Shown: positions 23,362-32,114, numbered from the stretch's first letter. The stretch: 64,000 bases of DNA from Streptomyces aureoverticillatus (GCF_014649395.1 NZ_BMSY01000006.1:186001-250000), one strand, 5' to 3'. Numbers and translations are program-made. The notes: generated by a model not told the origin, from the sequence alone.

Positions 23362-24570
23362 TCAGCGAACCGCACTCTTGGATTGCCAGTCGGCCCAGGA
23401 CAGGTTCCACTCGCCGTAGCCGTTGCCCGGGTCCGGAGTGCCCTTGGAGCCGGAGCCGGAGACCTCGAACGGGTCGCCGACCTGGACCTGGCCGTACAGC
23501 CAGGAGGCGTCGGAGGTGCTCATGCCGACGCAGCCGGAGCTGTGGTTGGTGTTGCCGAAGTACGCGGCGTTCCACGGAGCGGCGTGCGCGTACATGCCCG
23601 ACCAGGTCAGCCGCATCGAGTAGTCGACCATCTTGTCGTAGCTGTCGCCGAGGCCGACGGTCTCGGAGCGCATGTTGATCGTGCCCTCCTTGGCCATCAG
23701 GACGGACGTGCCGCCCCAGGAGGCCTTCTCGCCGCCGGGGGTGCCGGCCGACATCGGCACCCGCTTGACGGTCTTGCCGTCCCGCGTCAGCGTCGCCGTC
23801 TTGTTGTCCAGGTTCACCTTGACGACCTGGTTCTTGCCGACGGTGACGGCGGTGTCGTAGTCGCGCACGAACCAGCCGCCGTCCGAGCCCGAGTCGACGC
23901 CGTTGAGCTGGGCGTCGAGCTCCACCTTGGTGCCGGACTTCCAGTACTCCCGGGGGCGCCAGTCGACGCGGTCCTTGCCGTCGTAGTTCTTGATCCAGCC
24001 CCAGGAGCCGGTGGTGTCGTTCGACGTGGTGACCTTGAGGTGCTTCTCCACCTCGGCCTTGTTCTTCACCGGGTGGTCGAAGACGATCGACAGGGGCTGG
24101 GCCACGCCGACGGTCTTGAGGCTGCTGCCCGGCGTGATGGTGACCTTGTTGACCTTCTCGGGCGCGGCCGTCTTGAAGGCCTTCTTCGCCTCGCCGCCCT
24201 TGTCGGTGGTGGCCCGCACCGTGTAGCTGGTGCCGGGCGCCGCCTTGCGCGCGGAGGTCCAGCTGCGGCCGTCGGCGGCGACCTTGCCGGCCAGCTTCGT
24301 GCCCTCGGCGTCGGCGACCGCGACGTCCTTCAGCTTCGCGTCCTCGCCGGCCAGCTTCACGGTGACCGGGACGCCCGCCTTGGCCTGGCTGCCGGTGAGG
24401 TTCACGGAGACCTTCGGCTTCTCGGCCTTGGCGTCGTCACCGGAGCCGGAGCCGCCGCCCGAGCAGGCGGACAGGGCGGCCGTGAGGGCCGCGACGCCCG
24501 CGACGGCGGTGTGGCGGGGGCGTAGGGAGCGTCGGCGGTTCGACGAGCTCAGAGACCTGCGGGACCTCAA
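23362..24570 (-). CDS. L,D-transpeptidase lipoprotein (Ig-like plus YkuD domains)
   Basis: A 402-residue lipoprotein: basic N-terminus, hydrophobic TAVAGVAALTAALSAC with lipid Cys36, then Gly/Ser linker. Two bacterial Ig-like domains (about 50-130 and 135-235) precede a YkuD catalytic domain with the motif HSSGCVGMS (His, Ser and nucleophile Cys) and upstream His in MYAHAAPWN. It makes 3-3 cross-links in peptidoglycan or attaches proteins, outside the membrane. The start appears to be TTG 24570 with GGAGG about 9 nt upstream, since no ATG or GTG lies before the signal sequence in frame. Confidence 0.9.
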   Translation of the reverse strand: MRSRRSLSSSNRRRSLRPRHTAVAGVAALTAALSACSGGGSGSGDDAKAEKPKVSVNLTGSQAKAGVPVTVKLAGEDAKLKDVAVADAEGTKLAGKVAADGRSWTSARKAAPGTSYTVRATTDKGGEAKKAFKTAAPEKVNKVTITPGSSLKTVGVAQPLSIVFDHPVKNKAEVEKHLKVTTSNDTTGSWGWIKNYDGKDRVDWRPREYWKSGTKVELDAQLNGVDSGSDGGWFVRDYDTAVTVGKNQVVKVNLDNKTATLTRDGKTVKRVPMSAGTPGGEKASWGGTSVLMAKEGTINMRSETVGLGDSYDKMVDYSMRLTWSGMYAHAAPWNAAYFGNTNHSSGCVGMSTSDASWLYGQVQVGDPFEVSGSGSKGTPDPGNGYGEWNLSWADWQSKSAVR

Positions 24571-24709
24571 GGAAACGTACCTCCGTGCGGATATTCACTG
24601 CCTGCCCGGAGTGAGAGTGCGGAAGGTCCCTTTGGGTTCCCTGCCGCCCGGAAATTGCCGACTACGTCATAGTGGCGTCATTCGCGGCATACGTTCCGTG
24701 CGGACGCGC

Positions 24710-25468
24710 TCACTTGGCGCGATGGGAGGCGCGCGCGGGCGCCGGCACCGGGATCGGCTCCTGGGCGGCGCGGGTCACGTCCGCGACGAGCTCGGCCACG
24801 TCCGGCCCGTACGCCTGCGAGTTCACGACCTTCAGGAGCAGCACGAAGGTGTTGTTGCCGTGCTTGCGGGCGAGGCGCTCGTGGTGGCGGGCCAGATAGC
24901 GGGTCGCCGCCTGGTTGGTGATCGCGCGCTGCCCGCAGAAGAGGAACACGGGCCGCGCCTCCGGTGCCTGCCCGGCGGTGAGGCGGGCCAGGATGGCGTA
25001 CTCGGTCCGGCCGCCCTCCATGCGGTAGCGCTCACCGCCGATCTGGAAGGCGCCCCGGTCCGGGCCCGGCTCCGGGTCGGTGTTCACGCGCACGCCGGGC
25101 AGCAGCGAGTGCATGTGCGCGGCCATGCGGCGGTGCACCGCCGGGTTGCCGACGCAGAACTCGGTGCGCTCGCCGAAGCCCTGCTGCACCGCGTCGTGCG
25201 CGACGATCTGGGAGTGCGCCCCGCAGTCCTTGATCGGCGCGGCCAGCTCCAGGAGCGAGAACACGTCGGGGCGCGTCACCGTCAGCTCGGGGCCGCCCCC
25301 TTCGCGGTTGACCACGAGCAGCGACTCCGAGTTCGCGGGCAGGCCGAAGAAGGCCTGCTTGCGCCGGAGCCTGCGCTTCCACAGCTGCGTACGGAGGAAC
25401 CAGCCCAGGGCTGCGCTCAGGACGGCCGCGAGCAGGCCGAGGACGAGATAGCGCACGTCTTCAGTCAT
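24710..25468 (-). CDS. Membrane-anchored protein of unknown function
   Basis: A 252-residue protein with one N-terminal membrane helix (YLVLGLLAAVLSAALGWFL, 7-25) followed by a basic stop-transfer (WKRRLRRK) and a cytoplasmic domain. The domain has SLLVVNREGGG, DVFSLLELAAPIKDCG, FGERTEFCVGNPAVHRR and VFLFCGQRAITNQAATRYLARH, reminiscent of STALD/SLOG-like predicted nucleotide-binding sensors (inference). TAGCAT ends 8 nt before the ATG, consistent with a leaderless mRNA. It is divergent from ggt across 104 bp. Confidence 0.7.
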   Translation of the reverse strand: MTEDVRYLVLGLLAAVLSAALGWFLRTQLWKRRLRRKQAFFGLPANSESLLVVNREGGGPELTVTRPDVFSLLELAAPIKDCGAHSQIVAHDAVQQGFGERTEFCVGNPAVHRRMAAHMHSLLPGVRVNTDPEPGPDRGAFQIGGERYRMEGGRTEYAILARLTAGQAPEARPVFLFCGQRAITNQAATRYLARHHERLARKHGNNTFVLLLKVVNSQAYGPDVAELVADVTRAAQEPIPVPAPARASHRAK

Positions 25469-25572
25469 GGGGGCGCATGCTAGCGGCCGTCCGGAGCCTC
25501 GTTCGAAGAGCCCATGGCGGCACGGAGGGCTCGAAGTTACGCTGCGCAGACGGCTGTTGACTGGAGGTACGA

Positions 25573-27444
25573 ATGCGTCGTGGTGTCGTACGTAATCTGA
25601 CGCTTTGGACGGTCGGCGGGGTGTTGGTGACGGTCGGTGCGGCGGCGCCCCCTTCGCCTTCGCCCTCGGCGCAACCGGGCACGAGCGCCGAATCGGCCAC
25701 AGCGGCCGAAGCCGGCGCAAGACCGGAATCGTCCCCCACGACCCCGGAAAAGACGCCGGTGGCCGTCGGGCACGGCGGAGCGGTGGCGAGCGTCGACCAG
25801 GACGCGTCCGCCGCCGGCATCGAGGTCCTGAAGAAGGGCGGCAACGCCGTGGACGCGGCGGTCGCCACGGCGGCGGCGCTCGGCGTGACCGAGCCGTACT
25901 CGGCGGGCGTCGGCGGCGGCGGATACTTCGTGTACTACGACGCGAAGTCCCGTACCGTGCGCACCCTCGACGGCCGCGAGACCGCCCCGCGCACCGCGGA
26001 CTCCGGTCTCTTCCTGGAGAACGGCAAGCCGCTGCCCTTCGCGGAGGCCGTCACCAGCGGCCTCGGCGTGGGCACCCCCGGTACGCCCGCCACCTGGCAG
26101 GAGGCGCTCGACTCGTGGGGGAGCAAGCGGCTCGGCACGCTCCTGAAGCCCGCCGAGCGGCTCGCGCGGCACGGCTTCACGGTCGACAAGACCTTCCGCG
26201 CGCAGACCGAGACCAACCAGGAGCGGTTCGCGGACTTCCCGGCCACCGCGAAGCTGTTCCTGCCCGGCGGGAAGCTGCCCGTGGTCGGCTCGACGTTCAA
26301 GAACCCCGATCTCGCGCGGACCTACGAGGAACTGGGCCGCGAGGGCGTCGACGCGCTCTACCACGGCAAGCTCGGCCGTGACCTGGTCCGCACCGTCAAC
26401 GAGCCGCCCGTGGACCCCGACTCCGGCCGCACGGCGCGCCCCGGCGACCTGTCCATGAAGGACCTGCGCGGCTACGAAGTGAAGCGCCGCACCCCGACGA
26501 AGACGTCCTACCGCGGGCTCGGCGTCTACTCCATGGCGCCCTCGTCCTCCGGCGGCACCACCGTCGGCGAGGCCCTCAACATCCTGGAGCGCACCGACCT
26601 CTCCAAGGCGTCGCAGAAGCGCTATCTGCACCGCTACATCGAGGCCAGCCGCATCGCGTTCGCCGACCGGGGGCGCTGGGTGGGCGACCCCGCCTTCGAG
26701 GACGTACCGAAGAAGGGGCTGCTCTCGCAGCGGTTCGCGGACGCCCGGGAGTGCCTCATCAAGGACGACGCGGTGCTCAAGAGCCCGCTCGCGCCCGGCG
26801 ACCCGCGCCGTCCGGCGCCCTGCGCCGCCGCGGACAAGGCGGCCCCGACGACGTACGAGGGCGAGAACACCACGCATCTGACGGTGGCCGACAAGTGGGG
26901 CAACGTCGTCGCGTACACCCTCACCATCGAGCAGACCGGCGGCAGCGGGATCACCGTGCCGGGGCGCGGCTTCCTGCTGAACAACGAGCTGACCGACTTC
27001 TCCTTCGCGCCGGCCAACCCGGCCGTGCACGACCCGAACCTGCCGGGTCCGGGCAAGCGGCCGCGCTCGTCGCTCTCGCCGACCATCGTGCTCGACGGGC
27101 ACGACCGGCCGGTCGTCGCGCTCGGCTCGCCCGGCGGCGCGACCATCATCACGACCGTCCTGCAGACCCTGACGGGCTTCCTGGACCGGGGCATGCCGCT
27201 GGTGGACGCCATCGCGGCGCCGCGCGCGAGTCAGCGCAACGCCGCGCAGACCGAGCTGGAGCCGGGGCTGTGGACCAGCGAGGTGCGGCGCGATCTTGAG
27301 GCGATCGGCCACTCCTTCAAGCGGAACCCGGAGATCGGGGCCGCGACCGGTGTGCAGCGGCTCCCGGGCGGGCAGTGGCTCGCGGCGGCCGAGAAGGAGC
27401 GGCGGGGCGGCGGGTCGGCGATGGTGGTGAGGCCGCGGTCGTAG
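25573..27444 (+). CDS. ggt: Secreted gamma-glutamyltransferase
   Basis: A 623-residue GGT precursor. Signal peptide at the N-terminus (NLTLWTVGGVLVTVGAAA), then a Ser/Thr/Pro linker and the large subunit (AVASVDQDASAAGIEVLKKGGNAVDAAVA across 70-99, GVGGGGYFV). Autoprocessing would occur before Thr433 in ENTTHLTVAD, giving the N-terminal nucleophile of the small subunit; the substrate loop PRSSLSP (498-504) and GSPGGATI are intact. It cleaves glutathione or gamma-glutamyl peptides outside the cell. GGAGG precedes the ATG by 6 nt. A perfect 17-bp hairpin follows the stop. Confidence 0.95.
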   Translation: MRRGVVRNLTLWTVGGVLVTVGAAAPPSPSPSAQPGTSAESATAAEAGARPESSPTTPEKTPVAVGHGGAVASVDQDASAAGIEVLKKGGNAVDAAVATAAALGVTEPYSAGVGGGGYFVYYDAKSRTVRTLDGRETAPRTADSGLFLENGKPLPFAEAVTSGLGVGTPGTPATWQEALDSWGSKRLGTLLKPAERLARHGFTVDKTFRAQTETNQERFADFPATAKLFLPGGKLPVVGSTFKNPDLARTYEELGREGVDALYHGKLGRDLVRTVNEPPVDPDSGRTARPGDLSMKDLRGYEVKRRTPTKTSYRGLGVYSMAPSSSGGTTVGEALNILERTDLSKASQKRYLHRYIEASRIAFADRGRWVGDPAFEDVPKKGLLSQRFADARECLIKDDAVLKSPLAPGDPRRPAPCAAADKAAPTTYEGENTTHLTVADKWGNVVAYTLTIEQTGGSGITVPGRGFLLNNELTDFSFAPANPAVHDPNLPGPGKRPRSSLSPTIVLDGHDRPVVALGSPGGATIITTVLQTLTGFLDRGMPLVDAIAAPRASQRNAAQTELEPGLWTSEVRRDLEAIGHSFKRNPEIGAATGVQRLPGGQWLAAAEKERRGGGSAMVVRPRS

Positions 27445-27480
27445 CGCCGCTTGCGGCGCCGCTCTCGGTGCCGGTGAGCC

Positions 27481-27518
27481 GAGGTCCGCGCCTCCCCGGT
27501 CGGGGAGGCGCGGACCTC
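27481..27518. terminator. Strong bidirectional terminator
   Basis: GAGGTCCGCGCCTCCCC (27481-27497) pairs without mismatch with 27502-27518 over a 4-nt loop: a 17-bp stem between the convergent ggt and map genes. Confidence 0.9.
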
Positions 27519-27568
27519 TTCGCGTGTACGGGGGGGCGCGGTCCCGTTCGCGTCCGGGAGGGCGTGCC

Positions 27569-28336
27569 CTACAGGGCCGTCAGGATGCGCGGGCCCGCGT
27601 CCGTGATCGCCACCGTGTGCTCCGCGTGCGCCGCCCGGCTGCCGTCGTTCGTGCGCAGCGTCCAGCCGTCCGGCGCGGCGTGGTAGAAGTCCGTGCCGCC
27701 CGCGATCACCATCGGCTCGATGGCGAGCACCATGCCGTGCCGCAGGGGCATGCCGCGGCCCGGGCGGCCCTCGTTCGGCACCCCGGGGTCCTCGTGCATG
27801 CTGCGGCCGATGCCGTGTCCGCCGAAGCCGTCCGGGATGCCATACCCCGCGGTGCGGCAGACCGTGCCGACGGCGTGCGCGATGTCCCCGATGCGGTTGC
27901 CCACGACGGCCGCGGCGATGCCCGCTTCCAGGGCGCGCTCGGCCGTCTCGATCAGGCGGACGTCCTCGGGGCGCGGGGTGCCGACGGTGAAGCTGATGGC
28001 CGAGTCCCCCACCCAGCCGTCCAGGATCGCGCCGAAGTCCGCGGACAGCAGGTCGCCGTCGCGCAGGCGATAGCCGTCCGGGACGCCGTGCACGATCGCG
28101 TCGTTGACCGACGCGCAGAGCGTGGCGGGGAAGGGGACCGGCGCGAACGACGGGTGGTAGTGCAGGAACGGTGAGGTGGCGCCCGCGTCCTTCAGGACCT
28201 GGTGCGCCACCTCGTCGAGGTCCCGCAGCGCGACGCCGACGGCCGCCGCCCGCCGCACCTCGTCCAGGGCGCGCGCGACCACGCGGCCCGCCTCACGCAT
28301 CGCGTCGATGGATGTGTCTGTCTTGAGTTCGACCAT
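27569..28336 (-). CDS. map: Type I methionine aminopeptidase
   Basis: A 255-residue pita-bread enzyme removing N-terminal Met. Metal ligands are in place: Asp pair in SADFGAILDGWVGDSAISF, His in FGGHGIGRSMHEDPG, Glu in AIEPMV and Glu in AEHTVAI. There is no SH3-type N-terminal extension. On the minus strand TATAGT ends 7 nt before ATG 28336, so the mRNA is probably leaderless. It is divergent from a small HTH regulator gene with a palindrome over both promoters, so this map is likely a regulated paralogue rather than the ribosomal-operon copy. Confidence 0.95.
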   Translation of the reverse strand: MVELKTDTSIDAMREAGRVVARALDEVRRAAAVGVALRDLDEVAHQVLKDAGATSPFLHYHPSFAPVPFPATLCASVNDAIVHGVPDGYRLRDGDLLSADFGAILDGWVGDSAISFTVGTPRPEDVRLIETAERALEAGIAAAVVGNRIGDIAHAVGTVCRTAGYGIPDGFGGHGIGRSMHEDPGVPNEGRPGRGMPLRHGMVLAIEPMVIAGGTDFYHAAPDGWTLRTNDGSRAAHAEHTVAITDAGPRILTAL

Positions 28337-28343
28337 GCCAATT

Positions 28344-28379
28344 ACTATACCGGTATTTGAATGGTGTCCGGGGTAGGAT
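28344..28379. promoter_or_regulatory. Shared map/HTH promoter with ATACCGGTAT palindrome
   Basis: The perfect palindrome ATACCGGTAT (28347-28356) overlaps the map -10 (TATAGT on the minus strand, 28344-28349) and lies in the -35 area of the HTH gene, whose -10 is TAGGAT (28374-28379). It is placed to let the small HTH protein repress map and itself. Confidence 0.6.
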
Positions 28380-28385
28380 GGCCCC

Positions 28386-28637
28386 ATGGTGCGCACCCCA
28401 CTGACCCCCGAAGAGCACGAACGCGGCGAGCGGCTCGGCCGTCTCCTTCGTGAGGCGCGCGGCGAGCGGAGCATGGTGGAGGTGGCCGCGAGCGCCGGGA
28501 TCTCGGCGGAGACGCTCCGCAAGATCGAGACGGGGCGGGCGCCGACGCCCGCGTTCTTCACCGTCGCGGCCCTCGCGGTCGCCCTGGAGCTGTCGATGGA
28601 CGAGGTGGCCCGGAGCTGCGCGCTGGTTCCGGTCTGA
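28386..28637 (+). CDS. Small XRE-family HTH regulator
   Basis: An 83-residue protein that is almost wholly a Cro/CI-type HTH: RLGRLLREARGERSMVEVA, recognition helix region SAGISAETLRKIETGRAPTP (split near residues 36-55), then a short helical tail. It is divergent from map; the palindrome ATACCGGTAT between them is a likely binding site. TAGGAT ends 6 nt before its ATG, as in leaderless genes. Probably an autoregulator controlling map. Confidence 0.88.
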   Translation: MVRTPLTPEEHERGERLGRLLREARGERSMVEVAASAGISAETLRKIETGRAPTPAFFTVAALAVALELSMDEVARSCALVPV

Positions 28638-28651
28638 CGGCCGGTTCCGGC

Positions 28652-28729
28652 GTGCGGCTCCGGGGTGATGCGTACGTTGCCGCGTAACGCATCCGCGTAC
28701 GTTTCCGCGTACGCGGCCCGGAGCCGCAC
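28652..28729. terminator. Nested hairpins between convergent genes
   Basis: GTGCGGCTCCGGG (28652-28664) pairs with CCCGGAGCCGCAC (28717-28729), a perfect 13-bp outer stem; the loop carries a second dyad GATGCGT/ACGCATC and repeated GCGTACG. It lies between the HTH gene and the exporter gene, which face each other. Confidence 0.65.
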
Positions 28730-28762
28730 GTCGGTCGGGCCTCGTCGGTCGAGCCTCGTCGG

Positions 28763-29947
28763 TCAGGCCGCCGTCGTGGAGGGTTCCTCCCGGCGTGCCG
28801 TGCGGCGCCGGGGGGCGAGCAGTGCCGTGCCCGCCGTCGCGAGCGCCAGCGCCACCAGCAGGGCGCTGACCCACAGCGGCGAGCGGTAGCCCAGGCCGGC
28901 CGCGATCGCCCGGCCGCCCGCCCAAGGCCCCACCGCCGCACCGATGTTGAGGGCGGCCGTGGCGAAGCCGCCCGCGAGCGTCGGCGCCCCCGTGGCCGCG
29001 TACAGCGCCTGCGAGATCAGGGTGGAGCCGACCGCGAACGACAGCATCCCCATCACGAAGGCGAAGGCGACCGTCGTCACCGCGTTCCCGGCCGTCAGGG
29101 CGAACGCCGACCAGCCCGCGAGCAGCGCCACCGTGCCGCCCACCAGGAGCGGCACCGGCCGGGTGTCGGCGAAGCGCCCGCCGAGCGCGACACCCGCCGA
29201 GGAGCCGAGTCCGAACAGGGCGAGGGGCGCGGGCACCCACGCGTCGCCGACGCCGGTGACGCGGGTGGCCAGCGGTTCGAGATAGGTGAAGGCGCAGAAC
29301 GTCGCGCCGTTGACGAGGGCGCCGAGCAGCAGCGTCACCAGGAGCCGGGGCGAGCGCAGCGCCCGCAGCTCCGCGCGGGCCCCGGTGTGCGTGGCCGCGG
29401 GCGTGCCCGCCGGGACGGCCCGGGCGATGGCGACGACGGCGGGCACCGAGATCAGGGCCACCGCCCAGAACGCGGCGCGCCAGCCCCACAGTTGGCCGAG
29501 CAGCGCGCCGCCCGGTACGCCCGCGACGCAGGCGAGCGTGGTGCCGCCGAGCAGGATCGAGGTGGCCCGGCCCTTGGCGTCCGGCGCGACCAGGCTCGTC
29601 GCGGTGGCCAGGGCCACGGCCAGGAATCCGGCGTTGGCGAGGGCGCCGACGACGCGGGTGCCGAGCAGGACGGCGTAACTGGTGGTCAGCGCGCCCACCA
29701 CATGCACGAGCAGGAACGTCACCAGGAAGCCGAGGAGGGCCCGGCGGCGCGACCAGCGCAGGCTCAGCACCGCCATCAGGGGCGCCCCGACGACCATTCC
29801 CACGGCGAACGCCGAGGTCAGCGCCCCGGCGGCCGGAAGCGACACCTCCATGTCGGCGGCGATGTCCGACACCAGGCCGGACAGCATGAACTCGGACGTG
29901 CCCTGGGCGAACACGGCGAGGCCCAGCAGATACAAGACAAACGGCAC
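28763..29947 (-). CDS. cml: MFS exporter, Cmx/CmlR chloramphenicol-efflux type
   Basis: A 394-residue 12-helix DHA1-family exporter. The N-terminus MPFVLYLLGLAVFAQGTSE and motif segments LSLRWSRRRALLG (motif A region) and GVPGGALLGQLWGWRAAFW (motif C, the antiporter signature) are those of actinomycete chloramphenicol exporters. It likely expels phenicols using the proton gradient. Start GTG 29947 has GGAGA 7 nt upstream. It has an unusually long leader of about 350 nt containing a possible 9-codon peptide and hairpin, suggesting drug-responsive attenuation. Confidence 0.88.
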   Translation of the reverse strand: MPFVLYLLGLAVFAQGTSEFMLSGLVSDIAADMEVSLPAAGALTSAFAVGMVVGAPLMAVLSLRWSRRRALLGFLVTFLLVHVVGALTTSYAVLLGTRVVGALANAGFLAVALATATSLVAPDAKGRATSILLGGTTLACVAGVPGGALLGQLWGWRAAFWAVALISVPAVVAIARAVPAGTPAATHTGARAELRALRSPRLLVTLLLGALVNGATFCAFTYLEPLATRVTGVGDAWVPAPLALFGLGSSAGVALGGRFADTRPVPLLVGGTVALLAGWSAFALTAGNAVTTVAFAFVMGMLSFAVGSTLISQALYAATGAPTLAGGFATAALNIGAAVGPWAGGRAIAAGLGYRSPLWVSALLVALALATAGTALLAPRRRTARREEPSTTAA

Positions 29948-30245
29948 AGCAGGTCTCCGCGATGTGGATCGACGTGACCCGCGGGGCAGCCCTCGGCGGC
30001 GCGAGTGGGCCGCCGGGGCGCACGACGGCTCGCGTCAGGTGCCCCGCGGCGGTCGCCGCGCAGGGCCGCGCGGCTGCCGCGCGGGTGAGGAAAGGGGGAG
30101 AAGAGAAAGCAGTCCGTGACTACGGCACTGCGGCGATCCCGTGGCGAGGAGGGCCTGGAGCGTCCGAAGGGGGCGCTGTGCGCGTGAACGGCACAGCTTC
30201 CGCGCGGCCGTCATGGCGACGCGGGCACCGAGGAACTCGACAAGC

Positions 30246-30267
30246 AGCCACCGGAGCGCCGGTGGCT
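30246..30267. promoter_or_regulatory. Attenuator-like hairpin in the exporter leader
   Basis: AGCCACCGG (30246-30254) pairs perfectly with CCGGTGGCT (30259-30267) around loop AGCG. On the minus strand it starts at the stop codon of a 9-codon open frame, the arrangement expected if ribosome stalling in the leader changes RNA folding. Confidence 0.5.
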
Positions 30268-30295
30268 AGCGTCTGTTCGCCTCTGGACTGGACAT
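30266..30295 (-). CDS. Putative leader peptide MSSPEANRR for the exporter gene
   Basis: An ATG at 30295 opens nine codons ending in TAG. On the minus strand TAGTCT (30303-30308) ends 7 nt before it and TTGGAC (30328-30333) lies 19 bp further upstream, so the transcript would start at or near this ATG. The stop overlaps the hairpin at 30246-30267. A 9-residue leader (from memory, MSTSKNADK in cmlA) controls chloramphenicol-inducible exporters in other bacteria. The exporter itself starts 318 bp downstream, farther than in cmlA, so the idea is tentative. Confidence 0.4.
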   Translation of the reverse strand: MSSPEANRR

Positions 30296-30439
30296 GGTGC
30301 GCAGACTAACCACGCTTCACGTCGCACGTCCAAGTAATTAACGAAGCCTTCGGAAAACCGCGTGTAGCCGTCCCGTAACGCGTCTGGTGTTATCTTCCGG
30401 ACCGGCAGACTCCAGTCTCCCAGGGGGCGGTGCCCGACG

Positions 30440-32059
30440 ATGGCAGTGGGACAACTCCCGGATGAAGTCCGGGAGTTCGCGACGTACCTGAGCGAGCTCA
30501 TGGCCCGCCTCGATCAGGACGACGGGTGGTGCGGGGTGTTCTGGTCCCGGGACCCGGACGGCATGCGGGCCTGCCTCGAGGGTGCCGAAGTGCCGCCGTG
30601 GGACGTGGTGCAGGCACTGCTGCACGACCTCGCGGCCGACTCCGGGGTCGGGGTCGCGCACGCCGAGACCGGGCGGGCGCGGGCGCTGCACGCCGCGTCG
30701 GCCGCCGCGTACGACGACCGGCCGGGCGGCCGCGAACTCCTCAGCGACCGGCTCGACCTGATGCTCCAGGAGCAGCGGTTCGCCCTGGAGCGCCAGCAGG
30801 AACTCGCGCGCGCCCTCGCCGTCGCCGCCACACCCGACGAGGTGGACCGCATCCACCTGGACCTGGCGTGGGTGCGCGACGACCACGACCGCGCGGCCGC
30901 GCGCTGCGGTGAGCTGCGTGCCCGCATGGAGCGGCTCGACCGGACGCGGGCGCCGCAGTGGGTGGACTTCGGCGGGCCCGGGCACGACGGGGTCTTCCCG
31001 AGCCCGGACGCCGGGGAACCCCCCGGGGACGCGGACCGCCCTTCCCCTGCCGCCGACGGCTACGCCTCCTCGTACGCCACGGACCAGTACGCCACCGACC
31101 AGTACGCCACTGCGTACGCCACCGACGCCCCGGACGCCACCGACGACCACGCCCCGGCCGGCCGGCCCACCCCCGCAGAACCTGCCGAACCCGCCACTCC
31201 GACCACCCCCACCAGCCCTTCGTCCGCCCGCGCCGCCAGGGCCGCCCGCTCCTCCCGGACTCCCCGCGTCCCCCGCCAGTCCGGCCCCCGCCGCCGCCCC
31301 CGGGGCGCCCGCTTCGCCGGGATCGAGGCCGGCGAGGCGGACGTGTTCGGACCTCTCCCCGCCCCGGCGACGGACGAGCCGCCCACGGAGGGCCGGACGC
31401 CCCGCGGCGCCCGCTACGCCCAGGCGATGGACGCCGCGCCCCGTGCCGCGCGGCGGGCCCGGACGGCCGACGCGCCGACGGGCGAGGGCGCCGACGCGCG
31501 CGGCACCGGCGAACCCGCCCCCGCCCGCCTCGCCGACGAACGCGCCACCACCGACGCCGTCAAGGCGCTGATCCGGCTGCGCGGCGAGGGCCGCAGCGGC
31601 GAGGCGCACGGCGTGCTCGTCGAGGCGGCGGGGTGGCCCGCGGCCCGCCTTCCGCTGTTCGCCGAGGAACTGCACCACGCGGGCCTCGCCGCGGACTGGG
31701 CGACCCTGCTGTGGGAGGCCGCCTCGCTGCCGCCCGACCGGCTCGTCGCCGTCGCCGACGCGCTCGCCGGGGCGGGCCGCGCCGAGGACTGCCGCAAGCT
31801 GCTGCGCCAGGGCGTCGCCCGGCCCGCCCCGGAGATCGCCGAGTCCCTGATCGCGCTCGCCGACGCGGGCCGCGAACGCGAGGCGCGGGCGCTGCTCGAC
31901 GCGTACGTCCGCGTGCGCAGCGCCGAGGACGTCGCGGCCTGCGCGCACACCGACCCGCCGCGGCTCATCCCGCAGCTCCTGGAGGCCGCCAAGGCCGCCT
32001 CGGACGAACACCACTGGGACCTCGTGCACGCCCTGCGGGTCGCGGGCTTCACCACCTGA
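30440..32059 (+). CDS. Large Streptomyces protein with disordered middle and C-terminal helical repeats
   Basis: A 539-residue soluble protein, of a kind often auto-annotated in Streptomyces as a tegument-like protein; function unknown. Residues 1-180 are helical and conserved-looking (VREFATYLSELMARLDQ, GWCGVFWSRDPDGM, coiled-coil-like EQRFALERQQELARAL). Residues about 180-370 are low complexity, Ala/Pro/Thr-rich, including tandem YATDQYATDQYAT repeats. Residues 375-539 form short alpha-helical repeats (RGEGRSGEAHGVLVEA, DRLVAVADALAGAGRAED, ADAGREREARALLDAY), perhaps TPR-like. GGGGGCGG lies upstream of the ATG. No membrane or export signal. Confidence 0.8.
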   Translation: MAVGQLPDEVREFATYLSELMARLDQDDGWCGVFWSRDPDGMRACLEGAEVPPWDVVQALLHDLAADSGVGVAHAETGRARALHAASAAAYDDRPGGRELLSDRLDLMLQEQRFALERQQELARALAVAATPDEVDRIHLDLAWVRDDHDRAAARCGELRARMERLDRTRAPQWVDFGGPGHDGVFPSPDAGEPPGDADRPSPAADGYASSYATDQYATDQYATAYATDAPDATDDHAPAGRPTPAEPAEPATPTTPTSPSSARAARAARSSRTPRVPRQSGPRRRPRGARFAGIEAGEADVFGPLPAPATDEPPTEGRTPRGARYAQAMDAAPRAARRARTADAPTGEGADARGTGEPAPARLADERATTDAVKALIRLRGEGRSGEAHGVLVEAAGWPAARLPLFAEELHHAGLAADWATLLWEAASLPPDRLVAVADALAGAGRAEDCRKLLRQGVARPAPEIAESLIALADAGREREARALLDAYVRVRSAEDVAACAHTDPPRLIPQLLEAAKAASDEHHWDLVHALRVAGFTT

Positions 32060-32114
32060 GCGCCCGCCCGCGCGCCGTGCGCCCGCCGGGACCGACCGCG
32101 CGTCCGGCGTGCCC

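Larger units (their letters stand above)
29948..30439. other. Divergent intergenic region with long exporter leader
   Basis: 492 bp separate the exporter gene from the large helical protein gene. Apart from the leader peptide and hairpin near 30246-30308, I see no protein-coding frame with believable start or composition. The right part (30330-30440) is AT-richer and should contain the promoter of the rightward gene. Confidence 0.5.
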
